From: Vibrio brasiliensis LMG 20546
Lineage (GTDB): Bacteria; Pseudomonadota; Gammaproteobacteria; Enterobacterales; Vibrionaceae
Reading direction: 5' to 3'
Length of the DNA: 64,000 bases
Assembly (NCBI RefSeq): GCF_000189255.1
Contig: NZ_AEVS01000051.1
Coordinates: forward strand, 52,487 to 116,486
The first letter of the stretch is position 1, and each line of letters starts with the position of its first letter. The position numbers and the translations under genes were made by a program. Below are positions 45,504-54,643 of this stretch, piece by piece. A model generated the notes under the pieces. It had not been told where the DNA came from and made no database searches. It was given only the letters and a program-made list of their open reading frames with translations.

Positions 45504-46769
45504 ATGGTGAACAAGAATTCATCGCATGGACAAAAAATCGCCGTAGTTGGCGGTGGCATCATTGGCTTATGCATTGCACTTAAACTGCAACTTGAAGGCG
45601 GAGATGTCACCATCTTTGACAAGCGAGGCGCCGGTGAAGGTTGCTCAAAAGGCAATGCTGGTCACTTCGCGACTGAGCAGGTTTTTCCGCTCGCCACACC
45701 TGCTCTTTTACCCCAGTTACCTAAGATGTTGTTGTCATCGACCAGTCCGGTTTCTATCCGTTTTCAAGACATTCATAAAACGTCACCATGGATGGTTCGC
45801 TTCTTACTCAAAGCGCGAAAACAGCCAACAGAGCATGCAACCAAAGCCCTTACCAGTCTCAATGAAGTTGCGATGGATAGCTGGTTTAAATTGCTTGAGC
45901 AGATCGGCCTGAAACATCTTATTGTGATGAATGGTTCTCTACTGACCTTTGAAAGTGAAGCTTTATTCAATGGCTATCGACCGACAATTAAAGCGCTTAA
46001 ACAACAGGGCGTCAGCTGTCACGTGTGGGACAAAGAACTGATTCGTGCCAAGGTTCCTAACTTGACTCACTCAGTTAACTTTGGGGTGTTCTTTCCGGAG
46101 ACAGGGCATAGCCTAAACCCTTACAGGCTATGCCTTGAGTTGGCTTCGTCGTTTGCTCAGAAGGGAGGTTCCTGGGTACAGGAGCAAGTCGAAGATGCCT
46201 TTTTTGATGGAGAACTTGGTGTGGTATTAACTGATAAAGAGAGCCATTCATTCGACAAAGTGGTTATCGCTACAGGTGCAGAATCGAGCAAATTAGTAAA
46301 TAAGATGACCGGAGTTAAAGTCCCTTTACAAGCGGAGCGAGGTTATCACCTAATGGTACCAAAACTGAAAGATTGCCTGCCGTTTCCGGTCAGTTCAGCA
46401 GACAGAAAATTCATAATGACGCCAATGGATGAAGGGCTACGTTTAGCGGGGACAGTCGAATATGCCAGCATAGATTCGCCACCCAATATGAAGCGTGCCA
46501 GCATGTTAAAAGATCTGGCTAAAGGGCTACTCAACACTGACTGCCAACCTGAAGACGGTGGAGATAAATGGGTCGGTAATCGTCCATCTCTGCCAGATTC
46601 ATTACCTGTTATTGATAGCAGAGAGGGAGGAAGAATCCTGCTTGCTTTTGGTCATCAACATCTCGGATTAACTCAGGCAGCTATCACTGCGGATCTGATC
46701 AGTGAGCTAAATAGTGCGAGTAAAACCTCGCTCGATATTTCGCCATTTGCTCTAAGTCGCTTTTGCTAA
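45504..46769 (+). CDS. FAD-dependent D-hydroxyproline dehydrogenase (DadA-like)
   Basis: A 421-residue FAD-dependent D-amino acid oxidoreductase. The FAD motif KIAVVGGGIIGLC is at residues 9-21 and the C-terminal FAD contact region is GHQHLGLTQAA. In the trans-4-hydroxyproline pathway the matching enzyme oxidises cis-4-hydroxy-D-proline to 1-pyrroline-4-hydroxy-2-carboxylate. It appears as a single-subunit type. No partner subunits of the multi-component dehydrogenase are present in the window. Confidence 0.87.
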   Translation: MVNKNSSHGQKIAVVGGGIIGLCIALKLQLEGGDVTIFDKRGAGEGCSKGNAGHFATEQVFPLATPALLPQLPKMLLSSTSPVSIRFQDIHKTSPWMVRFLLKARKQPTEHATKALTSLNEVAMDSWFKLLEQIGLKHLIVMNGSLLTFESEALFNGYRPTIKALKQQGVSCHVWDKELIRAKVPNLTHSVNFGVFFPETGHSLNPYRLCLELASSFAQKGGSWVQEQVEDAFFDGELGVVLTDKESHSFDKVVIATGAESSKLVNKMTGVKVPLQAERGYHLMVPKLKDCLPFPVSSADRKFIMTPMDEGLRLAGTVEYASIDSPPNMKRASMLKDLAKGLLNTDCQPEDGGDKWVGNRPSLPDSLPVIDSREGGRILLAFGHQHLGLTQAAITADLISELNSASKTSLDISPFALSRFC

Positions 46770-46787
46770 AAAATTTTAAAATTAAAT

Positions 46788-46803
46788 ATTGTATAAAATA
46801 TAC
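46788..46803 (+). promoter_or_regulatory. Operator-like motif upstream of hydroxyproline ABC transporter
   Basis: ATTGTATAAAATATAC, 19 bases after the dehydrogenase stop and about 135 bases upstream of the binding-protein start. Identical to the site between the divergent genes at 45455-45470. Confidence 0.7.
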
Positions 46804-46937
46804 ATGCGTATTATGTTAATAAAAAGTTAATCGAAAGGTTGGCGGGAAATTAAAGTTTGATGCCTAGCAGCAGTATTGAGGCGTCCACAGATTTCGGGGG
46901 GTGACCCCGATGTGACAACAATAAGGAGCAAACAATC

Positions 46938-48017
46938 ATGTCAAGAAAGACAATGACACCACTAACACTATTGGTTTCTGGAATGCTGTTAGGAACGATC
47001 AATGCTGCCAGCGCGAGCGAAAAACTGACGGTCGTGTCATGGGGCGGTGCTTTTACTAAGAGCCAGGTTGAGGCATACCACAAACCTTACACAGCGAAGA
47101 CAGGTGTGGAGCTGGTGTCAGAAGACTTCAGTGGAGGCTTAGCTGAGATCAAAGCTCAGGTTGAAGCCAACAATGTTCGTTGGGATCTGGTTTCTCTCGA
47201 TAAGCCAGACATAGTACGCGGTTGTGCTGAAGGTCTGTTAGAGCCTGTTGATCCAAGTATCCTGCCTGCAGGTGCTGATGGCACGCCAGCGGCAGAAGAC
47301 TTTATCCCGGGCGCTATTCATGAGTGTGCGGTAAACACAATTGTGGTTTCGACTGTACTGGCAATTAACGAAGATGCCTTCAAAGGTAAATCAGTGCCTT
47401 CCAAACTGACGGATCTGTTCGATCTGGAAAACTATCCGGGTCGCCGTGCACTACAGAAAATGCCTCAGGGTAATCTGGAGTGGGCGCTGATCGCAGATGG
47501 TGTTAAACCAGAACAGGTCTACGAGACACTGGAAACGACCGAAGGTCGTGCTCGTGCATTTGCAAAACTTGATAGCATCAAGCCTCACGTTGTGTGGTGG
47601 ACAACCGGTGCTCAGCCTCCACAAATGCTGGCAGACAAAGAAGTGACCATGGCTTCGGCGTTTAACGGTCGTATTCACAGTGCTACTGAAGAAGAAGGAC
47701 AGCCGTTCAAAATCATCTGGGATCACCAACTGGGTTACATGAATGGTTGGGCAATTCCAAAAGGCAGCCCGAATCTGGAACAGGCACTCGATTTCATTAA
47801 GTTCTCTTCAGGAACTAAGCCTCTGGCGGATCAAGCGAAATACGTCGCTTACGGTCCTACCCGTAAATCATCATCAGCGCAAATCAGCCCGAAAATTCTT
47901 GCGAGCTTACCAACTGCGCCAAACAACTTTCAAACAGCCTTCTTGATTGATGATGAATGGTGGTCAGATTACGCCGATGAGCTGAACGAAGAGTTCAACA
48001 CCTGGCTTCTAAACTAA
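46938..48017 (+). CDS. ABC transporter periplasmic binding protein (PotD-like), predicted for hydroxyproline
   Basis: A 359-residue solute-binding protein of the spermidine/putrescine-type family. The signal peptide ends at INAASA; LTVVSWGGAFTKSQ begins the mature domain. It has several cysteines, e.g. IVRGCAEGL and IHECAVN, which could form a disulfide. Its partner ATPase and permeases are encoded further on (50176-53425). The location inside a complete hydroxyproline operon suggests it binds hydroxyproline or proline betaine-like molecules and not polyamines. A hairpin follows the stop. Confidence 0.82.
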   Translation: MSRKTMTPLTLLVSGMLLGTINAASASEKLTVVSWGGAFTKSQVEAYHKPYTAKTGVELVSEDFSGGLAEIKAQVEANNVRWDLVSLDKPDIVRGCAEGLLEPVDPSILPAGADGTPAAEDFIPGAIHECAVNTIVVSTVLAINEDAFKGKSVPSKLTDLFDLENYPGRRALQKMPQGNLEWALIADGVKPEQVYETLETTEGRARAFAKLDSIKPHVVWWTTGAQPPQMLADKEVTMASAFNGRIHSATEEEGQPFKIIWDHQLGYMNGWAIPKGSPNLEQALDFIKFSSGTKPLADQAKYVAYGPTRKSSSAQISPKILASLPTAPNNFQTAFLIDDEWWSDYADELNEEFNTWLLN

Positions 48018-48039
48018 TCAGCCACTCACTAACCGCGCT

Positions 48040-48073
48040 AGGTGCTGCACCGAAATGGATTGGTGCAACACCT
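48040..48073 (+). terminator. Hairpin after binding-protein gene
   Basis: Arms AGGTGCTGCACC (48040-48051) and GGTGCAACACCT (48062-48073), 11 of 12 paired, with no T tract. Likely stabilises the binding-protein mRNA end and lowers expression downstream. Confidence 0.6.
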
Positions 48074-48095
48074 GGCATTCGATAAGGACCAAATA

Positions 48096-49061
48096 ATGAT
48101 TAACCTGGATGCGCAGCAGATTGTCGAATGCCTGACCATGAAAGGGCTTATTGAGTCGATGCGCGAAACGTATCAACAGCAATCGACCATTCCTCAGCGT
48201 CGCGTGATGCCGTTGGAAGAGGGTGGTTACGACGCCTTTGCTCTGCTACCAGCCTGGAGTGAAGATCTGATCACGGTTAAGGCGTTCACTTACTTCCCGC
48301 AAAACTCTATGCAGGGTAAAGACAGCTTAGCATCTAAAATTCTGGCGTTTCGTCGTCAGGACGGTGAGCCGTTGGCATTAATGGATGGCAAGGTTATGAC
48401 CTTCTGGCGTACCGCCGCCGCATCGGCACTGGCTGCCGATTATCTAGCGCGTGAAGATGCAACGCGACTGTTGATTTGCGGCACTGGTAATCTTGCCCCT
48501 TACATGGCGTACGCCTATGCCGCCGTTCGTCCTTTACACAAGGTGATGATCTGGGGACGCAATCAAGATAAAGCACGCCAGACGGTCGACGCTATCTTAT
48601 CCAGCAGCGAATACCAGTCATTGCCGATTGAGCGTCAGTTTGACGTAGAGATTATTGAAGATGTTGACTCAGTGATGCACGAAGTCGACATCATTACCTG
48701 TGTTACGGGCTCTGCAATGCCGCTATTTAATGGCGCGAACATTGAGCCGGGCACACACATTGATTTAATTGGTAACCATGACGCAGATAAACGCGAATGT
48801 GACAGCATCAGTGTTGAACGTTCTAGCGTGTTTGTTGATAGCCGAATCAATGTCTTAGCAGAAGCAGGCGACCTGCTTATCCCTATTAAGCAAGGCCTGT
48901 TTTCTGCAGATGAGATTCTGGCCGAGTTACCCGAATTGTGCAGTAATCAGCACAGCGGACGCAGCAGCAATCAGGAGATCACCTTATATAAATCAGTGGG
49001 CAGCGCTCTGGCTGACTTGGCTGCGGTGAAGTTTGTTTTGACACAAAAACAGGCGATGTAA
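48096..49061 (+). CDS. Ornithine cyclodeaminase/mu-crystallin family protein
   Basis: A 321-residue NAD(P)-binding protein of the ornithine cyclodeaminase/mu-crystallin family, with the Rossmann motif LLICGTGNLAPYMA and the signature ITCVTGSAMPLF. The ATG at 48096 has AAGGA upstream. Members include delta-1-pyrroline-2-carboxylate reductase, which works with trans-3-hydroxyproline dehydratase; no such dehydratase is in the window, so here it may reduce a pyrroline intermediate or act on proline itself. The exact reaction is open. Confidence 0.8.
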   Translation: MINLDAQQIVECLTMKGLIESMRETYQQQSTIPQRRVMPLEEGGYDAFALLPAWSEDLITVKAFTYFPQNSMQGKDSLASKILAFRRQDGEPLALMDGKVMTFWRTAAASALAADYLAREDATRLLICGTGNLAPYMAYAYAAVRPLHKVMIWGRNQDKARQTVDAILSSSEYQSLPIERQFDVEIIEDVDSVMHEVDIITCVTGSAMPLFNGANIEPGTHIDLIGNHDADKRECDSISVERSSVFVDSRINVLAEAGDLLIPIKQGLFSADEILAELPELCSNQHSGRSSNQEITLYKSVGSALADLAAVKFVLTQKQAM

Positions 49062-49108
49062 ATTTCTGGGGGAGCCCTTACTCATTTCGGTTTCGACCGC
49101 TTTTTATA

Positions 49109-49124
49109 ATTGCATACAATATAC
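49109..49124 (+). promoter_or_regulatory. Operator-like motif upstream of DapA-family gene
   Basis: ATTGCATACAATATAC matches 14 of 16 bases of the shared motif and contains the palindromic GNTR-type core GCATACAAT. It lies 17 bases upstream of the start codon. Confidence 0.6.
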
Positions 49125-49140
49125 AAATGGAAGGTAAAAG

Positions 49141-50055
49141 ATGAACGTAGATTGGAAAGGTGTTTACCCAGCAGTAAGTACACAGTTTCGTGATGACCAG
49201 AGCATTGATTTAGATGCGACGCAGACAGTGATTGATAACCAAATCAATGATGGTGTTAACGGTATCATCTGTCTGGGTACTGTGGGTGAAAACTGCGCAC
49301 TTTATCCTGAAGAGAAACGTCAGGTACTAGCCGCAGCTCAGGAAGTCGTGGCAGGCCGTGTTCCTCTGATTGCCGGTACGGCTGAGTCAATTACAACCGC
49401 TGCTGTTGACTATATGCAGGACGCGAAAAAGATTGGTATCGACGGCTGTATGGTTATGCCGGCCATGGTTTACCGCACTTCAGACAGTGAAACAGTCGAG
49501 TACTACCGCACGCTGGCGCAGGCGACACCAGAAATGCCAATGATGATCTACAACAACCCGGTTTCTTACGGTGTAGATGTCAGCCTGGACATGATGGCGC
49601 AGCTGGCTGAGTGCGAAAACATTGTTGCAGTGAAAGAGTCTACGACAGACACACGCCGTATTACTGAGCTGTACAACCGCTTCGACGACCGCTTCACAGT
49701 GTTCAGCGGTGTGGATGACATTGCGCTTGAGTCACTGATGCTTGGCGCGACTGGCTGGATTTCTGGTCTGACAAACGCGTTCCCGGCAGAATCCGTAGCG
49801 ATCTACAAACTAGCCAGTCAGGGTCGTTACGCGGAAGCGCTTGAGATCTACCGTTGGTTCCTGCCATTGCTAAGACTAGACACTATTCCAACGTTGGTTC
49901 AGTGCATCAAGCTGGCAGAGCAAGTATGTGGTCGTGGTAGCGAGCAGGTACGTGCTCCGCGTCAGAAGCTACAAGGTCAAGAGCGTGCAGACGTGATTGC
50001 TTTGGTTGAACAGGCAATCGCAACTCGCCCAGACCTGTCTAAATACAACCTTTAA
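49141..50055 (+). CDS. 1-pyrroline-4-hydroxy-2-carboxylate deaminase (DapA family)
   Basis: A 304-residue class I aldolase-fold protein of the dihydrodipicolinate synthase family. The Schiff-base lysine is Lys165 in NIVAVKEST and the YNNP motif supplies the catalytic tyrosine. In hydroxyproline operons this subfamily converts 1-pyrroline-4-hydroxy-2-carboxylate to 2,5-dioxopentanoate with release of ammonia. The neighbouring dehydrogenase and semialdehyde dehydrogenase make this assignment better than a lysine-pathway DapA. Confidence 0.87.
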   Translation: MNVDWKGVYPAVSTQFRDDQSIDLDATQTVIDNQINDGVNGIICLGTVGENCALYPEEKRQVLAAAQEVVAGRVPLIAGTAESITTAAVDYMQDAKKIGIDGCMVMPAMVYRTSDSETVEYYRTLAQATPEMPMMIYNNPVSYGVDVSLDMMAQLAECENIVAVKESTTDTRRITELYNRFDDRFTVFSGVDDIALESLMLGATGWISGLTNAFPAESVAIYKLASQGRYAEALEIYRWFLPLLRLDTIPTLVQCIKLAEQVCGRGSEQVRAPRQKLQGQERADVIALVEQAIATRPDLSKYNL

Positions 50056-50064
50056 TGGTCACTC

Positions 50065-50088
50065 ACGGGCAAGGGTTACCTTGCCCGT
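50065..50088 (+). terminator. Hairpin between deaminase and transporter genes
   Basis: Perfect 10-base arms ACGGGCAAGG (50065-50074) and CCTTGCCCGT (50079-50088) with loop GTTA. The T tract is poor, so it probably acts as an attenuator or mRNA boundary inside a longer operon. Confidence 0.65.
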
Positions 50089-50175
50089 AATCTCTCTATG
50101 TAAACGGCTTATTTTGGCGTTAAGCCCTTTACCTATATGGATTGCAGTCGAATTTATTGTGCATAAGGAATCACA

Positions 50176-51297
50176 ATGGCAGTACAGAAGGAATACGTTA
50201 GCTTTCAGCATGTCCAGAAAACCTATGACGGGGAAAATCTGGTCGTAAAGGATTTCAATTTAGCCATCGAGCCAGGTGAGTTTGTCACTATGCTTGGGCC
50301 ATCCGGTTCGGGGAAGACAACCTGTCTGATGATGCTGGCCGGTTTCGAAACCGCCACACGCGGCGAAATCTTTATTGATGGCACCCCGGTCAATAACCTT
50401 GCTCCACACAAACGCGATATCGGTATGGTGTTTCAAAACTATGCGTTGTTTCCTCATATGACTATTGCAGAAAACCTCGCCTTCCCTCTTAAGGTGCGCA
50501 ACATGAGTCCGGAGGAAGTCGACAAGAAAGTGCAGTCTGCACTGGAGATGGTTGAGCTGGAGCATGTTGCAACCCGCTATCCCAAGCAGTTGTCAGGTGG
50601 TCAGCAGCAGCGTGTGGCGCTGGCAAGAGCATTAGTATTTGAACCAAAGCTGGTTCTGATGGATGAGCCACTTGGTGCATTGGATAAGCAGCTTCGTGAG
50701 CAGATGCAGCTAGAGATCAAACATCTGCACGAAAAGTTAGGTATCACTATTCTCTACGTGACGCACGATCAGGATGAAGCGCTGACTATGTCTGACCGTA
50801 TTGCGGTATTTAACAATGGCGCGGTGCAGCAGCTGGCTTCTCCGACTGAGCTGTATGAAGCACCGAGTAACGCGTTCGTTGCCCAGTTTATTGGTGAAAA
50901 CAATCAGATCAAAGGCATGGTATCAGGTTTAGATGAGCGACGTTGTCAGGTTAGAGTTGGTCAGCAGCATATCGTTGCCAAACCGGTCAAAGTTACTCAC
51001 GCGGGTCAGGATACATTGCTGTCGGTTCGTCCGGAAAAAATCATCATTGACCCTCAGCCTGAAGATTGCGACAACATTCTCACCGGCCAACTGCGTGAAG
51101 TGATTTACCATGGTGATCATCACCGTCTGGTGGTTGCAGTTGACGATGTGGGTGAACTGGTGGTTAAGGTGCCAAATGATAGCCGCGGAGCAAGAGCATT
51201 TACGCCCGGCCAGCAATATAAGGTTGGCTGGCATAGCGTTGACTGTCATGCTCTGGATTGTGCTGCTTCATCTGCTGAACAAGAGGTAGCCGCATGA
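50176..51297 (+). CDS. ABC transporter ATPase (PotA-like)
   Basis: A 373-residue ABC ATPase of the spermidine/putrescine-type group. Walker A is GPSGSGKTTCL, the signature LSGGQQQRVALARA, Walker B LVLMDEPLGALD and a C-terminal TOBE domain begins near residue 240. Its stop overlaps the first permease start as ATGA. It energises the transporter whose binding protein is encoded at 46938-48017. Confidence 0.9.
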   Translation: MAVQKEYVSFQHVQKTYDGENLVVKDFNLAIEPGEFVTMLGPSGSGKTTCLMMLAGFETATRGEIFIDGTPVNNLAPHKRDIGMVFQNYALFPHMTIAENLAFPLKVRNMSPEEVDKKVQSALEMVELEHVATRYPKQLSGGQQQRVALARALVFEPKLVLMDEPLGALDKQLREQMQLEIKHLHEKLGITILYVTHDQDEALTMSDRIAVFNNGAVQQLASPTELYEAPSNAFVAQFIGENNQIKGMVSGLDERRCQVRVGQQHIVAKPVKVTHAGQDTLLSVRPEKIIIDPQPEDCDNILTGQLREVIYHGDHHRLVVAVDDVGELVVKVPNDSRGARAFTPGQQYKVGWHSVDCHALDCAASSAEQEVAA

Positions 51298-52574
51298 GTC
51301 GAGAACTAACAGGGCTAAGCTCGGTGCTGTCGTTGCAGCGAAAGATAGTCCGCTCAGATAAAGAACTTAAGGCGCAGTTGAAACGCGCTGAACGTCAGAA
51401 GCAGACCCGATCCCTTTTGTTGATTCTTCCTTTAGTCTGTTTTATCTGCGTCACGTTCGCTTTTCCTATCATTGAAATGCTTTATCGAAGTGTGGATAAC
51501 AATGCGTTACCAAGCGGATTCCCCAATACTACGGAAGCCATTGAGCAGTGGGACTATAACGGGCTACCGAGTCTCGCCATTCAGCAGACGTTCATGGCGG
51601 AATTAAAAGACAGGTATCAGGACAAGACCTTACCTAAGCTTGCTAACCGGATGAACATCGAAGTCTCTGGCATGCGTAGTCTGCTAATGAAAACAGGGCG
51701 TAAGGTAGCGAAACTTGACGCTTTGCCTGCCAGTCACGAAGAGATTCTCAAACTGGATAAACGTTGGTCTAAGCAACAATACTGGGCCGCACTGAAAAAC
51801 CTCAGTTCGCCCTATACTCTCAGTTACTATTTGGCTGCGCTCGATATGCGTTATGGCGAAACGGGTGAAATCACTGCTCAGCCTGAAACAAGGCAGGTGT
51901 ATGTGGATCTGTTTGCCAAAACCTTTGGCATGTCGCTGGCAATCACGCTGATTTGTCTGGTTATGGCCTATCCTGTCGCCTATCTGCTGGCTAACCTGCC
52001 GGATAAGCAAGCTAACTTGCTGTTGATTGTGGTGCTACTTCCGTTCTGGACCTCACTGTTGGTTCGTACTACATCGTGGATAGTGCTGCTGCAAAATCAA
52101 GGAGTGATCAACGACTTGCTGATCTGGACTGGGGTGACGAGTGAACGTCTGGCGATGATGCACAACACCTTTGGCACCATAGTCGCGATGGTACACATCC
52201 TGCTGCCATTTATGATCCTGCCGCTCTACAGCGTAATGAAAGGCATCAGTCCGACTTACTTCCGAGCGGCGAGATCGCTGGGAGCAACGCCGTCAGTGGC
52301 CTTTATCAAAGTTTATATGCCGTTGACTATGCCAGGTGTTGGCGCTGGTGCGCTACTGACCTTCATTCTTTCGATTGGTTTCTACATCACTCCTGCATTA
52401 GTCGGCGGACGTAGCGGTCAGATGATTTCCAACATGATTGCCTACCATATGCAGACTTCGCTTAACTGGGGTATGGCGGCGGCACTGGGCGGGTTGCTGT
52501 TGGCCGTGGTGACTGCACTGTTCTATCTGTTTAACCGTGTTGTGGGTATCAACAATATCAAGGTAGGAGGTTAA
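51294..52574 (+). CDS. ABC transporter permease (PotB-like) with large periplasmic insert
   Basis: A 426-residue permease. TM1 lies at about residues 36-60, then an unusually long non-hydrophobic stretch of about 150 residues (60-215) before the remaining five membrane segments. The EAA loop is RAARSLGATPSVAFIKVYMP. Typical PotB permeases are near 285 residues, so the insert is notable; it is probably periplasmic and could contact the binding protein. Confidence 0.88.
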   Translation: MSRELTGLSSVLSLQRKIVRSDKELKAQLKRAERQKQTRSLLLILPLVCFICVTFAFPIIEMLYRSVDNNALPSGFPNTTEAIEQWDYNGLPSLAIQQTFMAELKDRYQDKTLPKLANRMNIEVSGMRSLLMKTGRKVAKLDALPASHEEILKLDKRWSKQQYWAALKNLSSPYTLSYYLAALDMRYGETGEITAQPETRQVYVDLFAKTFGMSLAITLICLVMAYPVAYLLANLPDKQANLLLIVVLLPFWTSLLVRTTSWIVLLQNQGVINDLLIWTGVTSERLAMMHNTFGTIVAMVHILLPFMILPLYSVMKGISPTYFRAARSLGATPSVAFIKVYMPLTMPGVGAGALLTFILSIGFYITPALVGGRSGQMISNMIAYHMQTSLNWGMAAALGGLLLAVVTALFYLFNRVVGINNIKVGG

Positions 52575-52576
52575 TC

Positions 52577-53425
52577 ATGGCACTACCAGCTTATTGTACC
52601 GTTCGTGAGCGAGCAGGATATTTTGGTTATCTGGCTTTCTGTACTCTGGTGTTTCTGTTTCTGATCGCGCCAATAGTGGTCATTGTACCGCTGTCATTCA
52701 ATGCAACACCGTACTTTACCTTTACTGAGGGGATGCTGAGTTTAGACCCAGAGGCTTACTCGGTGCGTTGGTACGCAGATATGTTTACCAATAGCCAATG
52801 GCTGAATGCGTTGAAAAACAGCACCATAATTGCAGTATGCGCGACGATCGTTGCAACTGTATTGGGGACGTTAGCGGCGATGGGTTTAGCGGCTAACAAT
52901 GTTCCGTTTCGCAACGCGATCATGGCGTTTCTGATCTCTCCGATGATAGTACCCGTGATCATTTCTGCGGCGGCAATGTACTTCTTCTACACCCGTTTGG
53001 ATCTGTCACAAACCTTTACCGGGATTGTGCTGGCGCATGCAGCATTGGGAACTCCGTTTGTTGTGATTACGGTTACCGCTACTCTGAGTGGTTTTGACCA
53101 CAGTCTGGTCAGAGCCGCATACAGCTTAGGTGCAAATCCGCTCTATACCTTCCGTCATGTGACGTTTCCGCTGATCCGCCCAGGGATGATTTCAGGTGGT
53201 CTGTTTGCTTTTGGTACCTCGTTTGACGAGGTGGTTGTGGCACTGTTTATCACAGGTGTCGAGCAACGAACTGTCCCGAGGCAAATGTGGTCAGGGATAC
53301 GCGAACAGATCAGCCCGACGATTCTAGCCGTCGCGAGTATGTTGATTCTGATGTCGGTGTTGTTGCTGGTGACTTTGGAAATGCTACGTCGACGTAATGC
53401 CAAGATCCGCGGCATCAGCGAGTAA
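52577..53425 (+). CDS. ABC transporter permease (PotC-like)
   Basis: A 282-residue permease with six membrane segments and EAA loop VRAAYSLGANPLYTFRHVTFP. It starts two bases after the first permease gene and completes the transporter. The terminator at 53520 follows. Confidence 0.9.
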   Translation: MALPAYCTVRERAGYFGYLAFCTLVFLFLIAPIVVIVPLSFNATPYFTFTEGMLSLDPEAYSVRWYADMFTNSQWLNALKNSTIIAVCATIVATVLGTLAAMGLAANNVPFRNAIMAFLISPMIVPVIISAAAMYFFYTRLDLSQTFTGIVLAHAALGTPFVVITVTATLSGFDHSLVRAAYSLGANPLYTFRHVTFPLIRPGMISGGLFAFGTSFDEVVVALFITGVEQRTVPRQMWSGIREQISPTILAVASMLILMSVLLLVTLEMLRRRNAKIRGISE

Positions 53426-53519
53426 TTCTTCTCGTGTGAGTTTTTTTGGAATAACGCAAAAACAACTGTCCAGGTAGAACATGTAGGCTATACCACTCCC
53501 TGTTTATGCGATTGCCAAT

Positions 53520-53548
53520 GCGCTTCTGTCCGAAGCGCTTTTTTATTT
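53520..53548 (+). terminator. Terminator at end of hydroxyproline transporter operon
   Basis: Stem GCGCTTC (53520-53526) with GAAGCGC (53532-53538), then TTTTTTATTTT. Confidence 0.9.
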
Positions 53549-53578
53549 TCTGAGCATGGTGGTCGTGCGGTGATGATT

Positions 53579-54466
53579 TTAGTTAAACCTTGCCCTGAAT
53601 TGGGAAGGGGTCATCTGTTTGACCATACGAAACTGGCGGTTAAAGTTCGATAGATTCTGAAACCCGGTTTTTTCTGCGACCAGAGCAATGGGGGTGGTGG
53701 TACTTGCGAGCAGTTCACACGCTTTACCTACGCGGTACTGTTTAAGGTGATCAGAAAAACTGACGCCATAGTGCTTTTCAAACAGTCGATAGGCTGAGCT
53801 TTCACTAATATGCAGTTCCTGACAAAGGTCGGCAATCCGCAGCGAGTGTTGATAATTCCGTTCAATGAACTGAGCTGCCAGCGCAACCCGTTTGTGGGCA
53901 TCGTTATCACCTGATAGTTGCTTAAGTCTATAGGGAGTCGATGAGAGTTTTTCAGACTGTTTGTCATCGGCGAGATGAATCAAGACCTCCATCACTTTGA
54001 GCGCCTGAAGGTGTCTTTCGCTATTCTCAATACCACACAATAGAGCCGAAACCTTCTCCGCAGTCTCAGCACTAAACTTAAGACCAAAGGCGGCATTGTC
54101 GAGTAGACGTTTGATGTTACGTGCTTCCGGGATCGCAGCCTGGAGCTTTTCGATCCAGTGATGTTTAAGCCAAACGATGATCGAGCTGTGTGGCTTCTCT
54201 TCACTGCCAGCTAACTGCCCTGTGATCATATGTGGTAGCCCTAGCCCATAGAGCAATAACGTATTGTGGTTGACTTGTCCGATGGCATCTCCGGCAAAGT
54301 AGTTACCGTTAAACACCTGTTGAGGATCGAGATAGAGCACCAGTTCGTACTCGGCATGGTAGTGCCATGAGCAGGCGAACTGATCATTTTTGACCCGACA
54401 GTGATACTCCCTCACCAGCCAGTCATAACTTGGTGAGTTAAGAACATTCTCGATAAAAGGCTTCAT
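53579..54466 (-). CDS. AraC-family regulator
   Basis: A 295-residue regulator with an N-terminal cupin-like sensing part (HYHAEYELVLYL) and a C-terminal AraC DNA-binding domain with two helix-turn-helix units (RIADLCQELHISESSAYRLF; PIALVAEKTGFQNLSNFNRQF). It is divergent from the SetA-like exporter with a 177-base intergenic region and so may control it; it could also act on the adjacent transporter operon. No target is proven. Confidence 0.85.
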   Translation of the reverse strand: MKPFIENVLNSPSYDWLVREYHCRVKNDQFACSWHYHAEYELVLYLDPQQVFNGNYFAGDAIGQVNHNTLLLYGLGLPHMITGQLAGSEEKPHSSIIVWLKHHWIEKLQAAIPEARNIKRLLDNAAFGLKFSAETAEKVSALLCGIENSERHLQALKVMEVLIHLADDKQSEKLSSTPYRLKQLSGDNDAHKRVALAAQFIERNYQHSLRIADLCQELHISESSAYRLFEKHYGVSFSDHLKQYRVGKACELLASTTTPIALVAEKTGFQNLSNFNRQFRMVKQMTPSQFRARFN

Positions 54467-54643
54467 CAGACACTCTCCCTTAGCTGACGATAGACTAATA
54501 GATGTGTTTATTTTCTGTCAAAGAAATAAGAGGTTTTGAAGGATTAGTATCAGATGTGGCTCGAATACCATCATTGAGCAGCGATAAGTTTGAGTAGACT
54601 AACGCCATTCAAAGTCAGTGGTTGGTGATAGGAGAGCGAGAGT

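Noticed and set aside
49141-50055. Assignment as lysine-pathway dapA
   Set aside because: The gene is embedded in a complete hydroxyproline operon with its own operator-like site; the deaminase role fits better.
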